From NCBI RefSeq assembly GCF_040371085.1, contig NZ_JAMBMT010000001.1, positions 1,736,001-1,800,000 of the forward strand: a DNA stretch of 64,000 nucleotides, read 5' to 3'. Below are positions 47,271 through 56,359 of this stretch, in pieces. The notes beneath the pieces are model-generated. The model was not told where the DNA came from. It saw nothing but the letters and a program-made list of their open reading frames with translations, and made no database searches. This stretch comes from Psychrobacter sp. AH5 (GTDB lineage Bacteria; Pseudomonadota; Gammaproteobacteria; Pseudomonadales; Moraxellaceae). The translations under genes and the position numbers were made by a program. Within the stretch, counting starts at the first letter, position 1. The number at the start of each line of letters is the position of its first letter.

Positions 47271-48170
47271 ATGTCCTTAATTGCTTTTTTTGGTGCGCTT
47301 GAGAGTGGTCTAATCTACGGTTTAGTCGCCCTTGGGGTACTGATCTCCTTTCGAACCTTAGACTTTCCGGATCTAACCGCTGATGGTAGCTTTCCTTTAG
47401 GCGGCGCTATTGCTGGTATCTCCATTGTCGCTGGTATCAATCCTTGGTTAGCCTGCGCATTTGGTATGCTAGCAGGCTCAGTCGCTGGTATCGTCACCGC
47501 TTGGCTCCATGTCAAGCTTGGTATCTTGCAGCTGCTGGCTAGTATTTTGGTAATGGTCGCACTGTATTCGGTCAACTTGCGTATCATGGGCGCACCGAAT
47601 TTGCCGCTATTAGGCGAAACAACGGTCTTTAGCTCATTAGTTACCAATGACAATGGCTTTTGGATGCGCTGCGTCATTATTGGTGTGGTGGTGTTACTGG
47701 CGAAGCTGTTTTTGGACTGGTTTTATAGTACTGAGTCCGGTCTATCGATGCGCGCGACCGGATCTAATTTGCGCATGGCGCAAGCGCAAGGGATTAATAC
47801 CTCGAAGATGACGATCATCGGTATGGCGATCTCCAACGGTTTGATCGCTTTAGCGGGCGCGCTGTTTGTACAGACTCAGGGCGGCGCGGATATCTCTATC
47901 GGTATCGGTACTATCGTCATCGGTCTAGCGGCGGTCATCATCGGCGAGACTATCATTCCGGCTAAGCGTATTTGGCTGATCACCTTAGCAGTTATCCTCG
48001 GCGCGGTGCTCTATAAGCTATTTATTCAAGTGGCGCTATCGAGCGATACTCTCAGAAGTATCGGCTTTGGCCCGCAAGATCTCAACTTAATTACCGCGCT
48101 GCTGGTCGTGATCGCTTTAGTCCTGCCCAAAGCCAAAAATAGAATTTTGAGTCGTAAGCTTAAAGTCTAA
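47271..48170 (+). CDS. ABC importer permease (TrpY type)
   Basis: A 299-residue inner-membrane protein with eight or nine helices of the BPD_transp_2-like group used by ABC_sub_bind importers. Typical are the N-terminal GLIYGLVALGVLISFRTLDFPDLTADGS (in part: GLVALGVLISFRTLDFPD), and MRATGSNLRMAQAQGI, the loop that contacts the ATPase. ATG 47271 is the start; TTG 47265 is less likely. Followed by the ATPase gene after ~40 bases. Confidence 0.9.
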   Translation: MSLIAFFGALESGLIYGLVALGVLISFRTLDFPDLTADGSFPLGGAIAGISIVAGINPWLACAFGMLAGSVAGIVTAWLHVKLGILQLLASILVMVALYSVNLRIMGAPNLPLLGETTVFSSLVTNDNGFWMRCVIIGVVVLLAKLFLDWFYSTESGLSMRATGSNLRMAQAQGINTSKMTIIGMAISNGLIALAGALFVQTQGGADISIGIGTIVIGLAAVIIGETIIPAKRIWLITLAVILGAVLYKLFIQVALSSDTLRSIGFGPQDLNLITALLVVIALVLPKAKNRILSRKLKV

Positions 48171-48212
48171 CCGCTGGCAAATAACCGCTTATAAGCATAA
48201 GGAATAATGATT

Positions 48213-49007
48213 ATGATGCAAGCTCGAGATTTACGCTTAACTTTTAATCCGGGTACGCCTATCGAGAACCCAGCGCTGCGCGGTATCAATCTCAATATCG
48301 CTGATGGCGAGTTTGTGACGGTGATTGGTACCAATGGCGCGGGCAAATCGACTTTTTTAAATGCCGTTAGTGGCACCACTCGGGTTGATAGCGGCTCTAT
48401 TTTATTGAACGGTATCGATGTCACCAAAAAGAGCGCGCATGAGCGGGCGCATTGGGTCGCGCGCGTGTTTCAAGATCCGATGGCAGGTACTTGTGAAGCG
48501 CTGACCATCGAAGAGAACATGGCTTTGGCCTTTAAACGCGGCGGTAAACGTGGTTTGAGCTTTGCGCTAAATAATAATAATCGCGAGCTGTTTAAAGAGA
48601 AGTTAGCGGTTTTGAAACTAGGCTTAGAGAATCGTCTTACGGATAGAATGGGGCTGTTATCAGGGGGACAACGCCAAGCGGTCAGCTTGCTGATGGCTTC
48701 CTTGCAGCCTTCAAAGATTTTATTGCTCGATGAGCATACCGCTGCCCTTGATCCTAAGACCGCCGCTTTTGTCTTAGAGCTTACGGACAAAATCGTTACT
48801 GATAATCAGCTGACGACGATGATGGTGACGCACTCTATGCAGCAAGCCCTCGCCCATGGCACGCGTACGGTGATGCTGCATCAAGGTCAAGTGGTACTAG
48901 ATGTCGCAGGAGAGAAACGTCAAGGTATGACGGTGCATGATCTACTCGATATGTTTGAGCAGACGCGCGGCGAAAAGATCGATGATGATAGCTTGATTTT
49001 GAGCTAA
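48213..49007 (+). CDS. ABC importer ATPase (TrpZ type)
   Basis: A 264-residue ATP-binding subunit. Walker A GTNGAGKST, signature LLSGGQRQAVSL, Walker B ILLLDEHTAALDP; the DEHTAALDP form is characteristic of this importer group. Three in-frame ATGs cluster at the start (48207, 48213, 48216); AAGGA at 48199-48203 fits 48213 best. It completes the importer with the permease and the two binding lipoproteins. Confidence 0.9.
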   Translation: MMQARDLRLTFNPGTPIENPALRGINLNIADGEFVTVIGTNGAGKSTFLNAVSGTTRVDSGSILLNGIDVTKKSAHERAHWVARVFQDPMAGTCEALTIEENMALAFKRGGKRGLSFALNNNNRELFKEKLAVLKLGLENRLTDRMGLLSGGQRQAVSLLMASLQPSKILLLDEHTAALDPKTAAFVLELTDKIVTDNQLTTMMVTHSMQQALAHGTRTVMLHQGQVVLDVAGEKRQGMTVHDLLDMFEQTRGEKIDDDSLILS

Positions 49008-49049
49008 CTGCTTGTTTGAGTTATTTTTTATTATTGTTAACCTTATAAG

Positions 49050-49075
49050 CGCCTACTTAATAGTAGGCGTTTTTG
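49050..49075 (+). terminator. Terminator of the ABC importer genes
   Basis: CGCCTACT (49050-49057) pairs perfectly with AGTAGGCG (49062-49069) around TAAT, then five T. Confidence 0.9.
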
Positions 49076-49113
49076 CCAATTAGCCTTAACACTTTAACTG
49101 CTTTCTAATCTAG

Positions 49114-49728
49114 TTACTCTTCTAATAAAGCCAACTTTTGAATCAGCTCACTGATATGCTGAGCCTGCATTTTTTTCATAACTTGCGAGCGATGCACCTC
49201 TACGGTACGCATTGACACCTCTAAATGATCGGCTATGACTTTATTTAGCTTGCCTTGCATCAGCTCGCCAGCGACCTCCTTCTCTTTATCCGTGAGCTGC
49301 TCATATAACTTAGCAATATCATAAAGTTTAGCGCGCTTATTAGTTAGCTGCTTAGCGGAGCGGATAGCTTGTTGCAAGCGCTGACTACTAATGGGCTTTT
49401 CTAGATAATCTACCGCCCCCTGTTTTAGCATCTTAACCGCGTCGCTAATCTCGCCATTACCCGTCAAAGCAATCAGCGCTATTGGACTTTTATGCTCATT
49501 CAAATGAGCTTGTAGCGCTTGCCCTGTCATATGAGGTAAATTCAAATCACTAATCACCACCGCAGGGCGATAAATATCTACGGCTGCCAAAAAATCTACG
49601 GCGCTGGCCCAAGTTTGGCTCGATAAGCCCAAACTACTGAGTAAAAACTCACAGGAGGTGCGCACGCTTTCTTCATCATCAATGATATGGATAAGCAGTG
49701 GCTCAGTATTTATCTTGGCACAAGTCAT
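49114..49728 (-). CDS. FixJ/TtrR-type response regulator
   Basis: A 204-residue two-component regulator. Receiver domain ~10-125 with the acidic pair DDEE and phospho-acceptor D61 in VISDLNLPHMTG, plus the conserved ALTGNG and EKP. A LuxR-type helix-turn-helix fills ~140-200 (LTDKEKEVAGELMQGKLNKV, shown in full length of 20). The partner sensor kinase gene lies 76 bases upstream on the same strand. By architecture it matches TtrR, which activates tetrathionate reductase genes in Salmonella. Here it is near a thiosulfate dehydrogenase operon on the opposite strand. Confidence 0.9.
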   Translation of the reverse strand: MTCAKINTEPLLIHIIDDEESVRTSCEFLLSSLGLSSQTWASAVDFLAAVDIYRPAVVISDLNLPHMTGQALQAHLNEHKSPIALIALTGNGEISDAVKMLKQGAVDYLEKPISSQRLQQAIRSAKQLTNKRAKLYDIAKLYEQLTDKEKEVAGELMQGKLNKVIADHLEVSMRTVEVHRSQVMKKMQAQHISELIQKLALLEE

Positions 49729-49804
49729 AGGCTACCTTGCTATACTTTTTATAATTAAACCGTTATCTAAATCGCGCGGTCTCTTTTTAGCTCTTTTATT
49801 ATAG

Positions 49805-51946
49805 CTAATTTTTAGTTAACTTATCATCGGCTAAAGACAAAGGCAGATATAGAGTGACTTTTGCGCCTACTTTTTCTTTAAGAGGATAATAGCTTTGAGT
49901 TTGGATCAGCTGGTTTTTGCTATCAAGCGTATGCTTAAGCCTTAATTGATAGCTCATGGGCAAATCCTTTATGATAGCAAGCTCTTCTGGCACCTCAATA
50001 TTACTCAACTGCATCATGCCATCCAATGACTTGCATAAGCGCTGACAAATCATCAGCCCTAAGCCCATACCCTCGAGCTTAGTGGATCTCTCGCTGTATT
50101 TAGGCCCATTCGCTAAAGCGGCTTGATTAGCGCTCAAACGCTTCTGCTCAAACCCTCCCGCATCATCTATAATGCTTATTGCTAGCCAATCTTTACCTTG
50201 ATACTGCTCCTGGCTACAGCGTAAGATAATATGCTGAGCGCCCTGCTGCTGCGCGTTGAGCATGGCATTAATGAGCAGCTGATCAAGCAGCAAATTAGGC
50301 AGTTGCAGCTTTTGATAATCAGAAGCTAGCCAAAAGCTAATATCGACTGCGCGCTCCCCCATAAAGTAAATACACTGCTTATAAGTCGCCGCAATATCAA
50401 CACTGACTTCATCTGCTGCTGGACGCCCAGCCCAGCGCCGGATATTGCTAATAATAGCCGCTACTCGCTGAGTCTCATTCACAATTTGCTTGAGGGCTTT
50501 TTGGGTAGTTTGTTTATCTAGTTGTTGTTTATCCGTACGGTCCTCGTGACTGTTATCGCCACCCTGCACTAAATTTTCACTACGAATCAGCAAACCCTGC
50601 GCGTAATTTTGAATAGTGGCTAGCGGCTGATTGATCTCATGGGCAATCGCTCCACTCATCTCTCCGATTACTGCAAAACGCTCAGAATGACGCAGCTGCC
50701 GATCATAATCACGAATAAGGCGGTTTTGAATCAATAGCTGCTGTTGCCGACGCCAAGCCAGCCAGCTCATCCAAGCATAATTGATAGTCGATACCAGTAT
50801 AATCAGCACGATGATACTCATCCACCAGCGATGCGATCGTATCCACTCAATAATATAGCTGCCTAGCGTTTTTTGCGCGGGATGCTCATTCATCTCATAT
50901 AAGATACGCTCGGCGTCAACGCTCGATTCAGGGGATAACCAACTTAAGGATGAATTAGAGCTATCATTAGCATGATCTGAAAATAACTGCTGATTGATCT
51001 GATTAATAAGAGCGTTTGGCGCTTGATCAGTCGCCGCGAGCGTCCAGTTAGGATAGATCTTAGTAGAAGACTGACAGCTTGAGTCAGTAGTGATTGGATG
51101 AATAAGCCGAAACTGAGCTTGATCAATCTTACCTTGACTTGCCATCTCCTCCATCAGGCACAAAGGAGCAATGGCGGCATCGACCGCGCCGCTGGCAAGC
51201 GTACTCAAAGTCAGCTCAATGGGATAACCGACAAACTGCGTTTGATAATCGCTTGGGGTTAGCGAGTTTTGTTTGAGCAGATGGGCTATCAGCAGATAAC
51301 CGCCAAAGGCATCAGGGGCCACGGCGACTATTTTGCGCCGCTCCAAATCACCTAGCTGCTGAATATCACTGTCTTTATTGACCCATAGCGTACTAGCAAT
51401 CTGCTCCATAGCATTAGGCTGACCGATAGCCTTATTGGTTTTTTGTTGCTCTAACAGCGCCAAGTCGTTTTTGAGCTGCTTATATAACTTGTATTGCGCG
51501 GCGGTTTGAAAGTCGGATTGATTGATATCTGAGATTTGAAACTCACTAGGCTTAGCAGCGCTGACATTACTTTGTAAAGTCGCGAGCCAGCGCCAGCCTG
51601 CGGTATCCATCTTGATGACTTGTATCTGCGGCCCTAACACTAACGCAAATTGTTTGGCCTCTATCTGTTGTTGCCAATTCTCCAGCGCAAGCGGTACCAA
51701 TACAATAGTATCCTGTGGCAAAGTGCTATTTAGCTCATCTAACCACGGCTGCCAACGCTGCTGAGCTACTGCCTCGCCCTGCGGCGCCAGAACCCCTAAA
51801 TAATAAGTCTGCGCCTGAGTATTTTGCGCTATCAATACCAGCAACAAAGCAACAGCGTAAGCCAAAAGCAACTTTTGCCCTAGCGCTCTTTGCAGCACTG
51901 CTATTGAGTCAAGAATGGGCAAGATAGCACTTATCAAGGTCTGCAC
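49805..51946 (-). CDS. TtrS-type sensor histidine kinase with PhnD-like periplasmic domain
   Basis: A 713-residue membrane sensor. A signal/first membrane helix lies at ~25-42. Residues ~47-330 form a periplasmic binding domain of the PhnD type, as in TtrS (YYLGVLAPQGEAVAQQRWQP, and a cleft segment FGGYLLIAHLLK). A second helix is at ~375-396. The HisKA domain has the phospho-histidine H436 in AIAHEINQPL, and the HATPase domain has DDAGGF and GMGLGLMICQRL. TtrS senses tetrathionate. Here the divergent genes make a thiosulfate-to-tetrathionate dehydrogenase, so a sulfur oxyanion ligand is likely; this is inference from family and context. Confidence 0.88.
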   Translation of the reverse strand: MQTLISAILPILDSIAVLQRALGQKLLLAYAVALLLVLIAQNTQAQTYYLGVLAPQGEAVAQQRWQPWLDELNSTLPQDTIVLVPLALENWQQQIEAKQFALVLGPQIQVIKMDTAGWRWLATLQSNVSAAKPSEFQISDINQSDFQTAAQYKLYKQLKNDLALLEQQKTNKAIGQPNAMEQIASTLWVNKDSDIQQLGDLERRKIVAVAPDAFGGYLLIAHLLKQNSLTPSDYQTQFVGYPIELTLSTLASGAVDAAIAPLCLMEEMASQGKIDQAQFRLIHPITTDSSCQSSTKIYPNWTLAATDQAPNALINQINQQLFSDHANDSSNSSLSWLSPESSVDAERILYEMNEHPAQKTLGSYIIEWIRSHRWWMSIIVLIILVSTINYAWMSWLAWRRQQQLLIQNRLIRDYDRQLRHSERFAVIGEMSGAIAHEINQPLATIQNYAQGLLIRSENLVQGGDNSHEDRTDKQQLDKQTTQKALKQIVNETQRVAAIISNIRRWAGRPAADEVSVDIAATYKQCIYFMGERAVDISFWLASDYQKLQLPNLLLDQLLINAMLNAQQQGAQHIILRCSQEQYQGKDWLAISIIDDAGGFEQKRLSANQAALANGPKYSERSTKLEGMGLGLMICQRLCKSLDGMMQLSNIEVPEELAIIKDLPMSYQLRLKHTLDSKNQLIQTQSYYPLKEKVGAKVTLYLPLSLADDKLTKN

Positions 51947-52058
51947 TCTTCTATATAGCTAATGAATATTGCTTTGGTCATCTTAAAGCTTTCACTCTCT
52001 TAAAACAGTGGATGAAGTATAGCTTATCGCATAGCTAAAATTATAACCTTATAAATAA

Positions 52059-52072
52059 TGTGGTTTTCCACA
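52059..52072. promoter_or_regulatory. Candidate regulator-binding dyad between the kinase and cytochrome operons
   Basis: TGTGG-TTTT-CCACA is a perfect dyad centred ~160 bases before the cytochrome operon start and ~120 bases before the kinase start. It is a plausible site for the FixJ/TtrR-like regulator. Confidence 0.35.
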
Positions 52073-52225
52073 ATATCGCAAGATTAAGGCTTGCCCTATA
52101 CTTAATAGTAAGCTTGTAACTTTTTAGAGCCGCAAGCTCCTATTTATAAAAATATTAAGCGGTATGTCGATTTATGCTAGAGCATCCGCAACCGATTTAG
52201 TAACCCTATTATGGAGGATAAGCTT

Positions 52226-53626
52226 ATGAGAACTGAGCTTATGAGAAAATGGCCAGTGATTATCCTTATCGCCGCTATCATTGGATTGGCGCTGGCCTTT
52301 ATTATCGGTCAGCTACTGCCTAGTCTGCGTACTAGCGATAGCAGTCTTGAGGTCAATATCACCGATCCTGCCTTAATAAAAAAAGGCGAATATGTCGCGC
52401 GCACCGGCGACTGTGTCGCCTGTCATACTACCCTTGGTGGTGAGACTTACGCCGGTGGCCTGCCAATGCTAACCCCGCTTGGCGCGATTTATTCGACTAA
52501 TATTACTCCTGATAAAGATACCGGTATTGGTAATTATAGCTTTACTGATTTCAAAAATGTGGTAAAGCATGGCGTAGCGCCAGGAAACAAAGCTCTGTAT
52601 CCAGCGATGCCCTATCCTTCTTATCAAATCATGCCTGACGAGGATATGGCAGCGATGTACGCCTACTTTATGTCGGCGGTAGAGCCAGTCAAGCAAGCCA
52701 ACGTTAAAAGCGAGCTGCCACCCGTTGCCAATTGGCGCTGGCCGCTGGCGTATTGGCAAGCCTTATTTGCACCCAAGCGCGAGTTTGTCCCTGAGAGTGA
52801 TGATGCGGTTTTAGCTCGTGGACAATACCTAGTCGAAGGGCCTGGTCACTGCGGCTCTTGTCATACTGAGCGCGGCATTGGCTATCAAGAGATTGCGCTG
52901 ACTAACGCGGACTCTGAGGAATACTTAAGCGGTGCGGTCATCGATGGCTGGCGCGCAAAGAGTATTCGCGGTGAGCATCGCGGCCTTGGCACATGGAACG
53001 TCGCTGAGCTGAACGACTTCTTCAAAACTGGTCGTACTGATACGACTGCTGCTTTTGGCGCTATGGCAGAAGTGGTTGAGCATAGTACGCAATATATGAC
53101 TGAGGATGATATCAACGCCATGTCCTCCTATCTAAAAACCTTATCGCCTGCCCCTAATAAAGAAGTCACGCTACCGGTCAAAAAAGACGTTACTACTGAG
53201 AATTTACTAGCCGGTAATTATGATTCACGTGGCGCGCTGCTCTATGTAGAGTACTGCACCGTCTGTCACCGCACTGATGGTAAAGGCGTACCACGTATCT
53301 TCCCAGCTCTCGATGGTAATAGCGCCGTCTACGCCAAAAATGCCGACTCGGTCTTACAGATTACCTTAGGCGGCGGGCGCATGCCAGAGACTCCGCATGA
53401 TCGCATGGCCTTTACTATGCCTGAGTTTACCAACTTGGCGGATGCTGATATCGCTGAAGTGGTCAACTATGTACGTAATAGCTGGACCAACCAAGCGCCA
53501 GAGATTACCGTCAAAGATGTGGTAAAAATGCGCGCCTTCTTGGCTAAAAAACCCAAAACGGGCACTGACATCGCCCCCGATCTCAGTCTTGATAGCGATA
53601 ACCTGACAGCAAAAGGAGCAAAATAA
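52226..53626 (+). CDS. Membrane-anchored triheme cytochrome c
   Basis: A 466-residue protein with an N-terminal membrane anchor (WPVIILIAAIIGLALAFIIG) and three CxxCH heme sites: CVACH (63-67), CGSCH (209-213) and CTVCH (344-348). The arrangement resembles the cytochrome c subunit of membrane alcohol and gluconate dehydrogenases, which pass electrons to ubiquinone or to cytochromes. ATG 52226 is chosen, since GGAGG at 52213-52217 lies eight bases upstream; an ATG at 52211 overlaps it. The next gene begins in its stop codon. It may be the electron acceptor of the TsdA-like protein, placing a three-heme carrier where other bacteria use TsdB. Confidence 0.85.
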   Translation: MRTELMRKWPVIILIAAIIGLALAFIIGQLLPSLRTSDSSLEVNITDPALIKKGEYVARTGDCVACHTTLGGETYAGGLPMLTPLGAIYSTNITPDKDTGIGNYSFTDFKNVVKHGVAPGNKALYPAMPYPSYQIMPDEDMAAMYAYFMSAVEPVKQANVKSELPPVANWRWPLAYWQALFAPKREFVPESDDAVLARGQYLVEGPGHCGSCHTERGIGYQEIALTNADSEEYLSGAVIDGWRAKSIRGEHRGLGTWNVAELNDFFKTGRTDTTAAFGAMAEVVEHSTQYMTEDDINAMSSYLKTLSPAPNKEVTLPVKKDVTTENLLAGNYDSRGALLYVEYCTVCHRTDGKGVPRIFPALDGNSAVYAKNADSVLQITLGGGRMPETPHDRMAFTMPEFTNLADADIAEVVNYVRNSWTNQAPEITVKDVVKMRAFLAKKPKTGTDIAPDLSLDSDNLTAKGAK

Positions 53627-54552
53627 TGACTATATCCTCATTGAAAATGAACCCGACTCCCGCTATTGCTATCCTAACTGCAGCCGTCCTTGCCATTAGC
53701 GTTAGCGGCTGTAGTCAGCCAGAACCTGTCGATCTAAACGCAGCAGAATATAAGCTTGTGACCGCTGATGACGCTAACGAAGGTATCGGTACTTATGTCA
53801 TGCCGCAGGATACCGCTATCTTGGATGAGCCAAACGCTGAGGAGATCATCTATGGTAAGCGTTTATTAAACGAGACCAAACGGCTACTGCCTGAGCATGT
53901 CGGCGCGCAAATGAACTGTAATAGCTGTCATATCGCGCAAGGCAAAATCCCATTAGGCGATCCATATATTAACAGTTATAACTTTTATCCACGGGTAATG
54001 CCGCGAGCCGGTAAAGAAGTAGATTTAGAGGCCCGTATCAATGGCTGCTTTAAGCGCTCAATGAATGGTAAACCACTCGATCGTGAGTCTCCTGAGATGA
54101 AAGCTATGATGGCTTATATGAAGTGGCTAGCGCAAAACACCCCAAAAGATCAAAAAGTCGATATCAATAATGCCGGTGAGGTCGATACCACACTGGTGGG
54201 CGACCCTGTGCGCGGTGAGAAAATCTACTACGCACAGTGCGCGACCTGTCATGGGGACAACGGCGAAGGTATCAAAGATGCTCGCGGCGATATTGTCTTC
54301 CCGCCACTATGGGGCGATGAGTCCTTTAACATCGGCGCGGGTATGGCGCGAACTTACAAAGCAGCAGCTTTTGTGAAGTACAATATGCCCATGGGTATCC
54401 AAACTCAAGGGCTTTGGGGTCATGGCAACGTACTCTCCGATCAAGACGCAGTCGATGTGGCTGAGTTTTTCACCCATAAACCGCGCCCTGACTTTGCTGG
54501 CAAGGTTAATGATTGGCCAACCGCCAAAAAACCCAAAGATGCTCGTTACTAA
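53626..54552 (+). CDS. tsdA: Thiosulfate dehydrogenase (tetrathionate-forming), TsdA type
   Basis: A 308-residue diheme cytochrome c that joins two thiosulfates to tetrathionate. Heme 1 site CNSCH (98-102), with the unusual axial cysteine of TsdA in RINGCFKRSMNGKPL (C141). Heme 2 site CATCH (205-209) in LVGDPVRGEKIYY...C context, and NIGAGMARTYKAA plus KYNMPMG supply the remaining conserved surface and a likely methionine ligand. The signal carries a lipobox (SVSGC, C29), so this version appears to be a lipoprotein instead of soluble. It starts in the stop codon of the triheme gene (TAATG), with AAGGAG upstream. Confidence 0.9.
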   Translation: MTISSLKMNPTPAIAILTAAVLAISVSGCSQPEPVDLNAAEYKLVTADDANEGIGTYVMPQDTAILDEPNAEEIIYGKRLLNETKRLLPEHVGAQMNCNSCHIAQGKIPLGDPYINSYNFYPRVMPRAGKEVDLEARINGCFKRSMNGKPLDRESPEMKAMMAYMKWLAQNTPKDQKVDINNAGEVDTTLVGDPVRGEKIYYAQCATCHGDNGEGIKDARGDIVFPPLWGDESFNIGAGMARTYKAAAFVKYNMPMGIQTQGLWGHGNVLSDQDAVDVAEFFTHKPRPDFAGKVNDWPTAKKPKDARY

Positions 54553-54586
54553 CCATAGATAGCTTCCTCTCATAGTCTTATAAAAT

Positions 54587-54623
54587 AAAACCTCAAACGC
54601 ATCGTAGCGCTTGAGGTTTTTTA
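54587..54623. terminator. Bidirectional terminator between tsdA and the lipoprotein gene
   Basis: AAAACCTCAA pairs with TTGAGGTTTT around a 14-base loop, with T-run on both strands. Confidence 0.85.
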
Positions 54624-54670
54624 GTTAAGCATAATCATTGCTTGCACCGATAACGCAATAAATTGTTAAC

Positions 54671-55405
54671 TTATAAACTATCCAAAATCTGAATAGGTAG
54701 TGTCACGACATCGAAGGCTAAAGCAAAGGGCAGTAATACTAACTTGCCCGCCGTGCTGGTGCCGCCACTAGTGGTTTGCGTCTGCTGACTTTGACCATAG
54801 AACGTCACGGTATAAGGCTTGCTCAGCGGGCGATATTTGGACTGGATCATGCTGATATTGCTGACCTGCGGGTAGATAGCGCCTTTTACCGGTACGGTAA
54901 AGCAAAAACGCTGAGCGTTAATGCGCATGTCGCTGGCTGAGCTACACTCCACGCCGCCGTTTTGTAAAAAGAACTGATAGTCGCTACGATCAAACTCATC
55001 TTTTAGTTTGGCATAAGATAGCTTCATTTGCCCTTGAAAGTAGCCGTCGTTATTGGGCACATTGAAGCTCATATCGTTTTCGACTTGGATATTTTTGGCG
55101 GTTAGATTGGTGAGTAGGTTTATCATCTCACTACCGCCTTCGCTAAGCACGTAGCTGTTTTTATTACCGACGATGACCATGCTAGCCATCGGCATTTGCG
55201 GTAAAGTGGTAGCGGGACGACCAAAGGCGATAATCTGATCTTGCGATAACACACTTTTTACTGAGCTAGTAGTGGTCACTCTATTATCATCTAGCAGTGA
55301 GCTAGTGGCGCAGCCTGAGCTGGCTAGTAGTGCTAGCAGCGAGCCGCTGATTAAAGCGGTTTTTAAAACTAATGAATTTGAGAATATCCTTTGATTGCTA
55401 GTCAT
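54671..55405 (-). CDS. Hypothetical lipoprotein with YceK/YidQ-like tail
   Basis: A 244-residue protein with a lipoprotein signal, lipobox ASSGC near residue 32. The C-terminal LLPFALAFDVVTLPIQILDSL (in part: ALAFDVVTLPIQIL) resembles the conserved end of small YceK/YidQ lipoproteins; the longer middle part (VENDMSFNVPNNDG, YFQGQMKL) is unrecognised and contains two cysteines. AAGGAAG precedes the ATG. It is convergent with tsdA and has no evident link to it. Confidence 0.65.
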   Translation of the reverse strand: MTSNQRIFSNSLVLKTALISGSLLALLASSGCATSSLLDDNRVTTTSSVKSVLSQDQIIAFGRPATTLPQMPMASMVIVGNKNSYVLSEGGSEMINLLTNLTAKNIQVENDMSFNVPNNDGYFQGQMKLSYAKLKDEFDRSDYQFFLQNGGVECSSASDMRINAQRFCFTVPVKGAIYPQVSNISMIQSKYRPLSKPYTVTFYGQSQQTQTTSGGTSTAGKLVLLPFALAFDVVTLPIQILDSL

Positions 55406-55570
55406 TATTAAGCTTCCTTGTTTAATATTTTGCGCTAAGAGCTAAAAAAGATTTTGTAGGGCTAATTGATTTGGTAGTGCTAGTTATAGTCATCTACAAT
55501 ATCGAGTTGTAATAAAGCCTAATTATGAAGCTATTTATGCTGCTTTACCATCTCTCATTTGGGTTAAATC

Positions 55571-56035
55571 TTACTTAAGCTCCTCAACCAAAGCTTCCAT
55601 CTCGCCGATTTCACGCTTTTGCGCTTCAATAATATCGTCCGCTAATTGGCGTACTCGCGGATCTTCGATATCCGCCCGCGTACTGGTCAAAATAGCAATA
55701 GAATGATGCGGAATCATCGCTTGCATCCAGTCGACTTGATCAACGGTCGCTTGTGAGCGCACGCCCCATAGACCAAAGGCAAATAAGAACACACTAAGAC
55801 CATAAATCATTAGATTGACCTTGGTTTTTTTGTACATATTGGTCATAAAGGCTAGCATAATGATCGCCATCATTGCGCCCATATATAGCGCCATATAAGC
55901 ACGGGTTTCACTAAAATAAACGTGATCCCACTTATAGGTATTGAGATACATCATAAGGTACATGACGACAGTCGAGGTTAGAATCATCAAACCAAACTTG
56001 ACGTAAGGATTCATTTGCGACTTGTTATTATCCAT
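55571..56035 (-). CDS. DUF305 family membrane protein
   Basis: A 154-residue protein with three membrane helices in the first ~100 residues, followed by a DUF305-type helical segment carrying MIPHHSIAI and a C-terminal helix (KREIGEMEALVEEL). DUF305 proteins are often found with copper or redox genes, but the function is not established. GGAGA precedes the ATG. The neighbours are a lipoprotein gene and a peroxiredoxin gene, both on the same strand, with large gaps. Confidence 0.8.
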   Translation of the reverse strand: MDNNKSQMNPYVKFGLMILTSTVVMYLMMYLNTYKWDHVYFSETRAYMALYMGAMMAIIMLAFMTNMYKKTKVNLMIYGLSVFLFAFGLWGVRSQATVDQVDWMQAMIPHHSIAILTSTRADIEDPRVRQLADDIIEAQKREIGEMEALVEELK

Positions 56036-56261
56036 AATTATTTCTCCAAAGCTTACACCTGTACTGTAGATGCTCTCTCATGGGTTAAAGACTCAGCTTC
56101 TAACCAGTCCATTAAAGTACTATTTCTTATTAAAACTCTTTATCATGTTATTGTCAGTATCATCCTTGCTAAATAGCGTTAACTTGGTTTTGACTCTTTA
56201 AATTCAATCATAACTCTCAAAACTAACAGCGCTTAGCGATAAAAACTTTGCAATAAACCAC

Positions 56262-56305
56262 AAAAAAAACTGCGTAGCCCTTATCATTAAGAGCTACGCA
56301 GTTTT
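56262..56305 (-). terminator. Terminator of the peroxiredoxin gene
   Basis: AAAACTGCGTAGC (56266-56278) pairs perfectly with GCTACGCAGTTTT (56293-56305), with a run of T on the minus strand. Confidence 0.9.
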
Positions 56306-56359
56306 AATATATTTGAGCATCTATTAACGCCTAAAAATATCAGTCAGCAACCAATATGA

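Noticed and set aside
47315..47677. 120-codon open frame opposite the ABC permease gene
   Set aside because: Shadow; composition follows the permease codons.
52055..52085. Sigma-54 promoter before the cytochrome operon
   Set aside because: A GG and a GC are present, but their spacing is 14 bases and not 10.
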